Origin: Bathymodiolus brooksi | Taxonomy: Eukaryota > Mollusca > Bivalvia > Mytilida > Modiolidae | Length of the DNA stretch: 64,000 nucleotides | Reading direction: 5' to 3' | Assembly: GCA_963680875.1 (NCBI GenBank) | Contig: OY804579.1 | Span: forward strand, 23,297,804-23,361,803 | In this document: positions 48,636 through 59,529 of the stretch, one piece after another | Position numbering within the stretch: position 1 is the first letter of the stretch | Layout of the letters: each line of letters starts with the position of its first letter | Position numbers and translations under genes: made by a program | The notes under the pieces: model-generated | Told to the model about the DNA's origin: nothing | What the model saw: the letters and a program-made list of their open reading frames with translations, nothing else | Databases searched by the model: none

Positions 48636-49250
48636 TCACGTGGGTTAAAACATCAATTACTCACCACGTGGGTTAAAACAACAATTACTCACCACGTGGG
48701 TTAAAACAACAATCACTCACCACGTGGGTTAAAACAACAATCACTCACCACGTAGGTAAAACAACAATTACTCACCACGTGGGTTAAAACAACAATTACT
48801 CACCACGTGGGTTAAAACAACAATTACTCACCACGTGGGTTAAAACAACAATCACTCACCACGTGGGTTAAAACAACAATCACTCACCACGTGGGTTAAA
48901 ACAACAATCACTCACCACGTGGGTTAAAACAACAATCACTCACCACGTGGGTTAAACAACAATTACTCACCACATGGGTTAAAACAACAATCCCTCACCA
49001 CGTGGGTTAAAACAACAATTACTCACCACGTGGGTTAAAACAACAATCACTCACCACGTGGGTTAAAACAACAATTACTCACCACGTGGGTTAAAACAAC
49101 AATTACTCACCACGTGGGTAAAACCACAATCACTCACCACGTGGGTTAAAACAACAATCACTCACCACGTGGGTTAAAACAACAATTACTCACCATGTGG
49201 GTTAAAACAACAATTACTCACCACGTGGGTTAAAACAACAATCACTCACA
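48636..49250. repeat. 28-bp minisatellite, 22 copies, E-box in most
   Basis: The unit is CACGTGGGTTAAAACAACAA plus TTACTCAC or TCACTCAC. Twenty-two units; 19 keep the palindrome CACGTG, and units 5, 13 and 21 carry CACGTA, CACATG and CATGTG. Spacing is 28 bp except where one or two bases are lost (units 5, 12, 18). Confidence 0.97.
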
Positions 49251-49940
49251 CTTTTTTAAAATGTCACTTTTAACAAGTTAATTTGACAAAGAAAAATTAG
49301 TTATGGCTAGAATTCTTTCTGTGTAGACGAAAGAAGTTATAACGATTCCTTGTCAAGGTATATATTATAAATTAAGTACCTGCTCTGGCTTGTCATACTA
49401 AAGCTAAAATCAATAAGGAAAATTGACAGATCTGTCAATATAACAATATGTGGTGAGCTCATCACCATGACTTTTACAATATAAAATGTGTTAAGTATAT
49501 TTACTTAAAGATTTACCTGTCACAGGTATGTCTTTGATGTGACTGATGAGTTATATTTCTGATAATATTTACAAAACGGTATATATTAAACGACTTTCAG
49601 AAGATAGGTCAGAGAACATTTAATTTACTACTCAGTTTCTAGGTGACGTGTTCATTTCTACGCCCTCTGATTCAGCGTAGTAGTCAAAACTTTATATAGC
49701 AAAAACATACAACAAATAAATCATACAGTTTCTCTATTTTTGTATTATCAGTTTTATTCAAATTCGACAATGGATTTCAGAAGTGCTATTATCAATCTTA
49801 TCGTACTAGTGGTTTCAATCAGATAGGGAATCTGATTCACGACATTTTTGTTATCGTAATTCTAATTACGGAATACGTGTAAATCTAAATATATCTATTT
49901 CCCAACGGTTAATTACTACAATAGCACATTCTATAAGAAG
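49251..49940. other. No feature recognised
   Basis: AT-rich anonymous sequence. Confidence 0.5.
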
Positions 49941-50200
49941 AATTTGAAGATACCAAAGGGAGGTAATCAGAATCCGTATATGGAAGAAGAACAGACAACA
50001 CAATGGTCAAAAGAAAAAGTACAAAAGGACAAACAACGGTCTACAAAACACATACATAAAACTAAAGATCGAGTAACACGAACCCCACTAATACCGGAGG
50101 TGAACAAAGGTGCTCCAGAAGGGTAAGTAGTTTCAGCTCCACAAGTGGCATCCGTCGTGTTAATCTAGTTACAAACCCGGTGATAAGTCATAAAGAAGAT
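49941..50200 (-). repeat. Dispersed repeat family H, near-monomeric
   Basis: GAATTTGAAGATACCAAAGG, AGACAACACAATGGTCAAAA (single internal segment), AGTACAAAAGGACAAACAAC, GAGTAACACGAACCCCACTA, TCCACAAGTGGCATCCGTCG and AACCCGGTGATAAGTCATAA. It shows what the 41.9- and 56.5-kb loci looked like before amplification. Confidence 0.8.
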
Positions 50201-50299
50201 TTAATACGGATTTATACCAAATGCTTTTGACTAATGATACATTCAGATATTTAGTTTTGGTAAATATGTCATATTCTTATGTAGAAATGTACACGGAAG

Positions 50300-52030
50300 A
50301 TTATGTACATTGTATAATAAAAACGTAAATATCAAAATTAATGCGCACGACGCGTTTCTGGTATAACCTTCATCATGTACGTTTCTGGTATAACCTTCAT
50401 CAGGTACGCTCACAATAACCTTCATCAGATACGTTTCTGGTATAACCTTCATCAGGTACGCTCACAATAACCTTCATCAGGTACGTTTCTGGTATAACCT
50501 TCATCAGGTACGCTCACAATAACCTTCATCATGTACGTTTCTGGTATAACCTTCATCAGGTACGCTCACAATAACCTTCATCAGGTACGTTTCTGGTATA
50601 ACCTTCATCAGGTATGCTCACAATAACCTTCATCAGGTACGTTTCTGGTATAACCTTCATCAGGTACGTTTCTGGTATAACCTTCATCAGGTACGCTCAC
50701 AATAACCTTCATCAGGTACGTTTCTGGTATAACCTTCATCAGGTACGTTTCTGGTATAACCTTCATCAGGTACGCTCACAATAACCTTCATCAGGTACGT
50801 TTCTGGTATAACCTTCATCAGGTACGTTACTGTAACCTTCATCAGGTACGTTTCTGGTATAACCTTCATCAGGTACGTTCACAATAACCTTCATCAGGTA
50901 CGTTTCTGGTATAACCTTCATCAGGTACGTTACTGTAACCTTCATCAGGTACGTTTCTGGTATAACCTTCATCAGGTACACTCACAATAACCTTCATCAG
51001 GTACGTTTCTGGTATAACCTTCATCAGGTACGCTCACAATAACCTTCATCATGTACGTTTCTGGTATAACCTTCATCAGGTACGCTCACAATAACCTTCA
51101 TCAGGTACGTTTCTGGTATAACCTTCATCAGGTACGTTTCTGGTATAACCTTCATCAGGTACGCTCACAATAACCTTCATCAGGTACGTTTCTGGTATAA
51201 CCTTCATCAGATACGTTTCTGGTATAACTTTCATCAGGTACGCTCACAATAACCTTCATCAGGTACGTTTCTGGTATAACCTTCATCAGGTACGCTCACA
51301 ATAACCTTCATCGGGTACGTTTCTGGTATAACCTTCATCAGGTACGTTTCTGGTATAACCTTCATCAGGTACGCTCACAATAACCTTCATCAGGTACGTT
51401 TCTGGTATAACCTTCATCAGGTACGTTACTGTAACCTTCATCAGGTACGTTTCTGGTATAACCTTCATCAGGTACGCTCACAATAACCTTCATCAGGTAC
51501 GTTTCTGGTATAACCTTCATCAGGTACGTTACTGTAACCTTCATCAGGTACGTTTCTGGTATAACCTTCATCAGGTACGCTCACAATAACCTTCATCAGG
51601 TACGTTTCTGGTATAACCTTCATCAGGTACGCTCACAATAACCTTCATCATGTACGTTTCTGGTATAACCTTCATCAGGTACGCTCACAATAACCTTCAT
51701 CAGGTACGTTTCTGGTATAACCTTCATCAGGTACGCTCACAATAACCTTCATCAGGTACGTTTCTGGTATAACCTTCATCAGGTACGTTTCTGGTATAAC
51801 CTTCATCAGGTACGTTTCTGGTATAACCTTCATCAGGTACGTTTCTGGTATAACCTTCATCAGGTACGTTTCTGGTATAACCTTCATCAGGTACGTTTCT
51901 GGTATAACCTTCATCAGGTACGCTCAAAATAGAAAGATTGGAAAGCCAAATAATTTAAAGTTTTGGGAGCAATAAACGAAAAGGGCCTAAACAGGATAGT
52001 CAAAATCGGTTCTGGTGACCTATGCCTGAA
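50300..52030 (-). repeat. Dispersed repeat family G with internal array
   Basis: Left flank AATATCAAAATTAATGCGCA CGACGCG-type sequence, right flank GAAAGATTGGAAAGCCAAAT, TTTAAAGTTTTGGGAGCAAT and ACAGGATAGTCAAAATCGGT. These flanks are contiguous around a single unit in the copy at 53435-53590. Confidence 0.8.
50353..51927. repeat. 24/25/27-bp minisatellite, about 60 copies, inside family G
   Basis: Three unit types: GTACGTTTCTGGTATAACCT plus TCATCAG (27 bp), GTACGCTCACAATAACCTTC plus ATCAG (25 bp), and GTACGTTACTGTAACCTTCA plus TCAG (24 bp). They alternate in recurring blocks. Minus frames reading PDEGYTRNV and MKVIPETYL are artefacts of the 27-bp period. Confidence 0.97.
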
Positions 52031-53434
52031 CAATTTATTAAACAATACATTTGTCAAACAGGCGAACGATTTTAACAATATATTGGCATTTTTATAGCGA
52101 CTAACAGTTCATTCTTACTGGTCTACTTGTAAGACGGATTTCTGCAGTTGACAATGAACAAGAATTAATGACAAACGGGATGATTTTAAATTCCCCATTC
52201 CAAACTTTCCATTCTTTTGTAATAATTTCAATGTTTCTTAGGGACTTCGGGTATACTTACCGCATTTGATGCATTGCTCTATAGTCTTTACCTATTATTT
52301 GGATTGTATAGCTATCAGATTAGCTTTGTCAGTGTATATACAGCTCGAATTTAGATCGTCATATAAAAAGTTTCAGGATCGTTACGACTTATTAGTCACT
52401 CATTACAGGCTTTCTGTATCTCAGGTGTCCGACGGCATATTGACGTCGTCAAGTTATATCAATCAAGTACTTCTTCCTTGATTAAAACAGCAGATAATGC
52501 ACTGACTATATTTGAATTCACGATACAATACAAGTTTATCATTTCAAATGCATGTTTTCAAATCCTTGTTTACTGGAGTCGTTTATTTGGCTTGAGACAT
52601 GGTGTGAATACATTGATATCGGTATTTATGGGTTACAAGGTGTTCTATTAAAATGTGAAACTATCGTCATGATTTTGGCTCATGTAGTCAGTTTTTCCAG
52701 AGTTTCCTACGCATTGAAACAATCTGCTCAGGGTAATATTCCTTCAGTCAATGTCTACATTTGTATTCAAATGACATCACGTGATGTCATTTATGCATAG
52801 GTCAAAGGTCATATAAGTTACGTTCTTCTATGATACGATATTTAGTATCCATTTCAATATTTGCCATTATGTATTCATATATTTAATGGTTCTGGAGATT
52901 GCAATTACTAGTAGTCTTTGATGAAGTGTGTGGCAATATATTGATTTGTGATTTCGGAAGAGAAAAATTACCAGACCTATAACGAAGTGGACATCACCAA
53001 AATGTTTCTGCAATATTATGCCTCAAGAACTTCACTGGTGGTTTTCGTATCAGACATGTGATATTATCTTTTTTTTTGCAACAGTATTTATAACACAATT
53101 AAGGTAACATATTGTTTGGTTGGCGTTTACTTGTTCTTTAATGTTTCACATTCCAGTTCAAGGCTAAGAGTTCACTGTGTCTTTATCCTGTTAATTCCAA
53201 CAATTAGGCCATTATAGGTAGCACTGTATACGTAGTAATCTAATTTGGTTTCCTCAGTCTGTATCATAAACGGATTTTGAATCTTGTGTATATGAAAAGA
53301 TTTCTGCAGATCCCAGACTATAGACAGTGCATTCGACTATACAATAAACATTAGAGAAAACGAAGGGGAATCATTGTTTTCCCTTTAATGTGAATACTGA
53401 AACAAAAAAATATGCTTAATTCCATTTAAACGTA
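52031..53434. other. No gene recognised
   Basis: Anonymous AT-rich DNA. The plus frames at 52266 and 52552 (71 and 82 codons) show no motif. Confidence 0.45.
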
Positions 53435-53590
53435 AATATCAAATTTGGTGCGCACAACAAGTTTCTGAAACTTTCATCAAGTACTCTCAAAATTGAAAAA
53501 TTGGAATGCCAAATAATTTAAAGTTTTGGGAGCAATAAAACCAAAGAACCTAAACAGGATAGTCAAAATCAGCTAATGTCACCTCTGTCA
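53435..53590 (-). repeat. Dispersed repeat family G, monomeric copy
   Basis: AATATCAAATTTGGTGCGCA, CAACAAGTTTCTGAAACTTT (one unit), TTGAAAAATTGGAATGCCAA, AGTTTTGGGAGCAATAAAAC and AACAGGATAGTCAAAATCAG. It contains a single unit, unlike 50.3 kb. Confidence 0.75.
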
Positions 53591-53869
53591 GAGGGGGGAG
53601 ACCTTAATTTTATTAATTATTACATTATCTAAGAACTGTAAGTGTATTTTCAATTAATGGAATCAGGCTGGTGAATCTAGCAAGGACCTATATTGACAAA
53701 ATAATTTGGCTAAACCTTTCATCATGTTTTATTTTTTGACCTGAAATGGTGTTAATTTGTATATTGAGATTAGTCAAAAGGGAAATTAGACCTCAGTATA
53801 ATTCATGTTTATTTCTGTCATGATGAATAAAAGTTCTTCACTTCGAATTCTTCTTTTATAGTAATGAAG

Positions 53870-54295
53870 AGTGGGTGGGTGGGTGATTGTTGTCTAACGA
53901 CAAATGATGAATTTGTCAGCTCTATGTCATGGCGAGAACAAATAAAAACGTTGCTATTAAATGTTATCCGCACGACGAGCTTCTGGAATAAACTTTATCA
54001 GGTACATTCAAAATTGAAAAAAAATAGCATTCGTTACATTCGATGAAAGATAATGAGATATCCGCTTTGGACTAGACCAACACGCTTAGTGGGATTTTAT
54101 AGTGCAAGCAGTCCGAAGGTAGACATGTCGCTCCACTCGGAAACATTATCCTGAATCCCTTTGCACTTTCTCCTTAATGATGCGTGCTTAGCGGATAAGC
54201 AAAAATACTAATTTTATAGTCTTTCCTTTGACCCGACGTGGCTCGATCCCACGATCTACCACACTCGAGTAACCAAGAAATAATCAAAGTTAATC
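53870..54295 (-). mobile_element. SINE-like repeat with family G fragment inside
   Basis: Starts GTGGGTGATTGTTGTCTAAC, and later reads GATATCCGCTTTGGACTAGA, CACGCTTAGTGGGATTTTAT, AGCAGTCCGAAGGTAGACAT, TGGCTCGATCCCACGATCTA. The same blocks appear at 22616-22965. Between them lies a family G scrap (53955-54025: TCCGCACGACGAGCTTCTGG), which interrupts this copy. Confidence 0.6.
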
Positions 54296-56394
54296 GGGGA
54301 TAGGGAAACAATGCTTTATTCTTCTTTAAAACGAATACCGATTACCTTCATGCGTTGGTGATATTCTTCGAAACGTTAGTAGTTGTCTGGAATAAAGTTC
54401 AGTAACAACATTGTGTTGTTTATGTTGAGCAGATTTTTTAGATGTTCTACACTACAATCTAAAACATTCCATAATGATTCTGTTTCTCATTTGTATCTTA
54501 TCTGAAATGTTTAATACAGTAATGTTTTATTCAGCAAATTTAATAATAAATCAAATTATGTAAGCTTATCTTTCGCTTTACGAAAAAAGAGAAGACATTA
54601 CATTTTTATGTGATTTATTACATGCCATACCACAGTTGCCAAAGCAAAATCAATGTGTTGACCTATGAACCATTAATATCAATTATACTTGCTTTCTAAT
54701 ACCGGTAATGACAATTGTTAAATATTACACGGCTTTAACTTGTCAATTAGACAACAGTAGAATATCAATATTATTTCAACCATCATTTGAAAAACAAAGC
54801 AGTAGTCATTATCGGATCCTGTTCTCCGAGATTTATGGTGTTCTGAGCCTACTTACAGATGGAAATTACTAACAAAAACAATAATACCCTATTTTCTGTA
54901 TAATTTTTCCATATAGAATCCAATTTTATATGACAAAATAGATGTTTGTTCAAAAACAGAAGATCTATCGCATAGAAATTAGCCATAAAGATGATGATTT
55001 AAGACCGGTTTCACTGATGTTAGTGGTAAAAGTGATTTATCAATGGGAGTGGAGACGCTGATATCGGTTTATACATTAAAATCAAAAGGCAAGAAACGGT
55101 GTTTTGATCAGTTGTAAATGGTTCCGTGCTTTCCTATAGTTCTTATTGATAACTGTCTTTGATATAGCCATGGTTGCTTGCTGCTGTATGGAAAATGTTT
55201 TAATGGTATTTGATTTGATGTCGTAAACTTATAAGACAATACTATCTTGGTACAATACAAATGACATAAGGCGTCTTGAACCACGGTTCCCATTTAACAT
55301 TAAACTTCAAAGACATTGTAATAATCGTTATTCTCGACAATAAAAAAAGAATTTAAGGCTATCAATAAAAGTGCATCTTATGTTGATGTATTTGTCACAA
55401 TATGTATGTTAATTGTAAATGAAGGTGTTTATTTTCAAATAAATAAGGAAAATGGGAATATTAATACTTCATTAAATGAAGCATTTCACATTGTGTCTTC
55501 AAACCCGTCATAATTGTTCTACAACTATTGGCTAAACAGTTAGTATCAAACGATCTTCTTTAAAATACACAATTATGGTGGTTACGTTCACTAGAAAGGA
55601 TATGAATTCACATGAACATGCCACATGGGTGGTAGTTACTTTTGATGATATTGGATATAGGGGTACATCTAAGGATTGTAAACTACCCTCTTTCATATAT
55701 TCCCTCAGTATGAAAACTTTATCAAGTATTGTTGATGATATTATATATAAATATACATCTGGGGACTGTAAACTACCTTCTTTCATATATTCGCAATACT
55801 TAACCCATTCCCATTCAGATATTGCGCAGATACACACACTATAGGTGACTCATTCTTATATTAGATTGAAATATAATAACAATAATTGTTTAATTATACA
55901 TGATTCAGGCACAGAAACTTTCCCTAGTGATTGTAAAACATTTTGTTCTAGCAATAAACATTTCTTTTGCAAACAAAATGCATATATCATAGCTCATAAT
56001 CCCTATACATTGTTATATTGAAGTGGGTAATTTACGATCCAATCATACATTTGAAGCTGAGGTGGTCACTTCATATGTACAGACATGCCTCTGTTGACTG
56101 TGAACTGTGACCACCGTGAAAAATGCAAGAAATCTCATTTCATACATTTCACATCAAGGCATAAGTGAAGACCAGGGAATGAAACAACATATGTATTACT
56201 ATTTTTCGTCTGTAAAAAAGGTTTTCAATGGTAATGAGTGTAATGTATAGTTGATCTACAACTAATCAACCAGTGACCTTTGTTGTTTAGATGTGATTTG
56301 TAGATATAGTATCTTTGCCACATATGAATTAATCTTGCAAACGTCATCACGAATGTCCCAACATGCTCCATATCAGATGATGTTCATGTCGTTT
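54296..56394. other. No gene recognised; one 90-bp duplication
   Basis: Mostly anonymous. At 55643-55700 and 55733-55790 a block GATGATATTGGATATAGGGG / GATGATATTATATATAAATA followed by TGTAAACTACC-TCTTTCAT is repeated at a 90-bp spacing within frames open on both strands (see findings). Confidence 0.45.
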
Positions 56395-58800
56395 AATAGT
56401 AACACGACGGGTTTCACTTGTGGAGCAGGAATACCACCCTTCCGAAGCACCTGAGGTCCCCACCGGTCTTTAGTGTGATTCGTTTTGCTCATTTTTTGTC
56501 TTTCTGTGTAGCTTTTTGTAGATCATTGTTTGTATTGTCTGTCCTTTTTATTTTGGCCATTGTATTGTCTGCCCTTTTTATTTTGACCACTGTATTGTCT
56601 GCCCTTTTTTTGGCCAATGTATTGTCTGCCCTTTTTATTTTGGCCATTGTATTGTCTGCCCTTTTTATTTTGGCCATTGTATTGTCTGCCCTTTTTATTT
56701 TGGCCATTGTATTGTCTGCCCTTTTTATTTTGGTCATTGTATTGTCTGCCCTTTTTATTTTGGCCACTGTATTGTCTGTCCTTTTTATTTTGGCCATTGT
56801 ATTGTCTGCCCTTTTTATTTTGGCCATTGTATTGTCTGCCCTTTTTATTTTGGCCATTGTATTGTCTGCCCTTTTTATTTTGGCCATTGTATTGTCTGCC
56901 CTTTTTATTTTGGCCATTGTATTGCCTGCCCTTTTTATTTTGGCCATTGTATTGTCTGCCCTTTTTATTTTGGCCATTGTATTGTCTGCCCTTTTTATTT
57001 TGGCCATTGTATTGTCTGCCCTTTTTATTTTGGCCATTGTATTGTCTGCCCTTTTTATTTTGGCCATTGTATTGTCTGCCCTTTTTAGTTTGGCCATTGT
57101 ATTGTCTGCCCTTTTTATTTTGGCCACTGTATTGTCTGTCCTTTTTATTTTGGCCTTTGTATGGTCTGCCCTTTTTATTTTGGTCATTGTATTGTCTGCC
57201 CTTTTTATCTTGGCCATTGTATTGTCTGCCCTTCTTATTTTGGCCATTGTATTGTCTGCCCTTTTTATTTTGGCCATTGTATTGTCTGTCCTTTTTATTT
57301 TGGCCATTGTATTGTCTGTCCTTATTTTGGCCACTGTATTGTCTGCCCTTTTTATTTTGGCCATTGTATTGTCGGCCCTTTTTATTTTGGTCATTGTATT
57401 GTCTGCCCTTTTTATTTTGGCCACTCTATCGTCTGTCCTTTTTATCTTGGCCATTATATTGTCTGCCCTTTTTATTTTGGTCATTGTATTGTCTGCCCTT
57501 TTTATTTTGGTCATTGTATTGTCTGCCCTTTTTATTTTGGCCATTGTATTGTCTGTCCTTCTTATTTTGGCCACTGTATTATCTGCCCTTTTATTTTGGC
57601 CATTGTATTGTCTGCCCTTTTTATTTTGGCCATTGTATTGTCTGCCCTTTTTATTTTGGCCACTGTATTGTCTGTCCTTTTTATTTTGGCCATTGTAATG
57701 TCTGCCCTTTTTATTTTGGCCATTGTATTGTCTGTCCTTTTTATTTTGGCCACTGTATTGTCTGCCCTTTTTACTTTGGCCATTGTATTGTCTGCTCTTT
57801 TTTTTGGCCATTGTATTGTCTGCCCTTTTTATTTTGGCCATTGTATTGTCTACCCTTTTTATTTTGGCCATTGTATTGTCTGTCCTTCTTATTTTGGCCA
57901 CTGTATTGTCTGCCCTTTTTATTTTGGCCATTGTATTGTCTGTCCTTTTTATTTTGGCCATTGTATTGTCTGCCCTTTTTATTTTGGCCATTGTATTGTC
58001 TGCCCTTTTTATTTTGGCCATTGTATTGTCTGCCCTTTTTATTTTGGCCACTGTATTGTCTGCCCTTTTTATTTTGGCCACTGCATTGTCCCCTTTTTAT
58101 TTTGGCCATTGTATGGTCTGCCCTTTTTATTTTGGCCACTGTATTGTCTCCTTTTTATTTTGGCCATTGTATTGTCTGCCCTTTTTATTTTGGCCACTGT
58201 ATTGTCTGTCCTTTTTATTTTGGCCATTGTATTGTCTGCCCTTTTTATTTTGGCCATTGTATTGTCTGCCCTTTTTATCTTGGCCATTGTATTGTCTGCC
58301 CTTTTTATTTTGGCCATTGTATTGTCTGCCCTTTTTATTTTGGCCATTGTATTGTCTGCCCTTTTTATTTTGGCCATTGTATGGTCTGCCCTTTTTATTT
58401 TGGCCACTGTATTGTCTGTCCTTTTTATTTTGGCCATTGTATTGTCTGCCCTTTTTATTTTGGCCATTGTATTGTCTGCCCTTTTTATTTTGGCCATTGT
58501 ATTGTCTGCCCTTTTTATTTTGGCCATTGTATTGTCTGCCCTTTTTATTTTGGCCATTGTATTGTCTGTCCTTTTTATTTTGGTCATTGTATTGTCTGTC
58601 CTTTTTATTTTGGCCATTGTATTGTCTGTCCTTTTTATTTTGGCCATTGTATTGTCTGTCCTTTTTATTTTGGTCATTGTATTGTCTGCCCTTTTTCTTT
58701 TGGCCATTGTATTGTCTGCCCTTTTTATTTTGGCCATTGTATTGTCTGTCCTTTTTATTTTGGCCATTGTATTGTCTGTTCTTCTTGATTGGCTATCATG
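56395..58800 (+). repeat. Dispersed repeat family H with very large internal array
   Basis: Left flank AGTAACACGACGGGTTTCAC, TGTGGAGCAGGAATACCACC, GAAGCACCTGAGGTCCCCAC, TGTAGCTTTTTGTAGATCAT and TGTTTGTATTGTCTGTCC; then the array. To the right the H end (CTTTGGTATCTTC) is not found, only TGTTCTTCTTGATTGGCTAT, so the right boundary is lost or diverged. Confidence 0.75.
56543..58780. repeat. 30-bp minisatellite, about 75 copies, inside family H
   Basis: The unit is TTTTGGCCATTGTATTGTCT followed by GCCCTTTTTA, in exact 30-bp register over most of its length with a few short deletions. Common variants are GCCACTG, GTCATTG, TCTGTCC and TTCTTAT. The unit has no stop in five of six frames, which produces frames of 372-723 codons on plus and 232-530 on minus; none is treated as a gene. 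The minus frame MAKIKRADNT parallels the plus frame MAKRRRTDNA at 42 kb. Confidence 0.97.
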
Positions 58801-59525
58801 TATGTTACAAATACAATGACTTGTTTCGGTTTTATTGTTGAGGAGAAACTTAGTATCTTTGAGAGAAGGAAGACTCGTGGGTTACCATTTAAATCCAAAC
58901 ACTGATACATTGTCTCTTTTGAGGATCTGCCGAAATCGACAACATATTTTTGCCCGATCGACGGTTCGATGCAAATCATGTAACCTTCATTCGATGGCTT
59001 GCTACTTATAAAAATATACCAATAAAATAATAATATCTGATTTACAATGTGAAGTTAGAGCTTTAAATTATTGACCATCAGTATTGTGCTTCATATACTT
59101 TGTTATAAATTACAAATAAAAAACGTAACTAAATCCTCTTTCACTAACATTTAAAGATTTTTGCTAATTTGAAAAATAAAATTTTGCTTTGAAATTGGAG
59201 TAAAAAAAGAGTCGCTTCTACTTGAAACCGGAAACAATGATTACATTCTATCAGATTTGTTTCATTAGAAGATTAAAATAAATGTATTTGAAAGTAATTT
59301 AAAGGAGAGTTCAAGTAGAAAATGTATAATTAAGATTTGTACAGTGTTTTGATATGAAAACTTAAACAGTAATGAACGACAATATAACCAACCACAACAA
59401 CATGAAACACTCCTTGAGTAAAAAAAACCCCCCCAAATTCCGGATATAGAAATGTCAACGACAGAAACCAATGGAAATATACTATGCCCGTGGACAGGAT
59501 TTGTCAAGGATATTTAGTTCATTTA
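58801..59525. other. No feature recognised
   Basis: Anonymous AT-rich DNA between two arrays. Confidence 0.5.
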
Positions 59526-59529
59526 TTCA

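Noticed and set aside
48636..49250. CRISPR array (28-bp repeats)
   Set aside because: Units are contiguous with no unique spacers, and the surrounding DNA is eukaryotic.
50243..51927. PDEGYTRNV / MKVIPETYL repeat proteins
   Set aside because: They follow from 24-27-bp units of the family G array and break whenever a 25-bp unit occurs.
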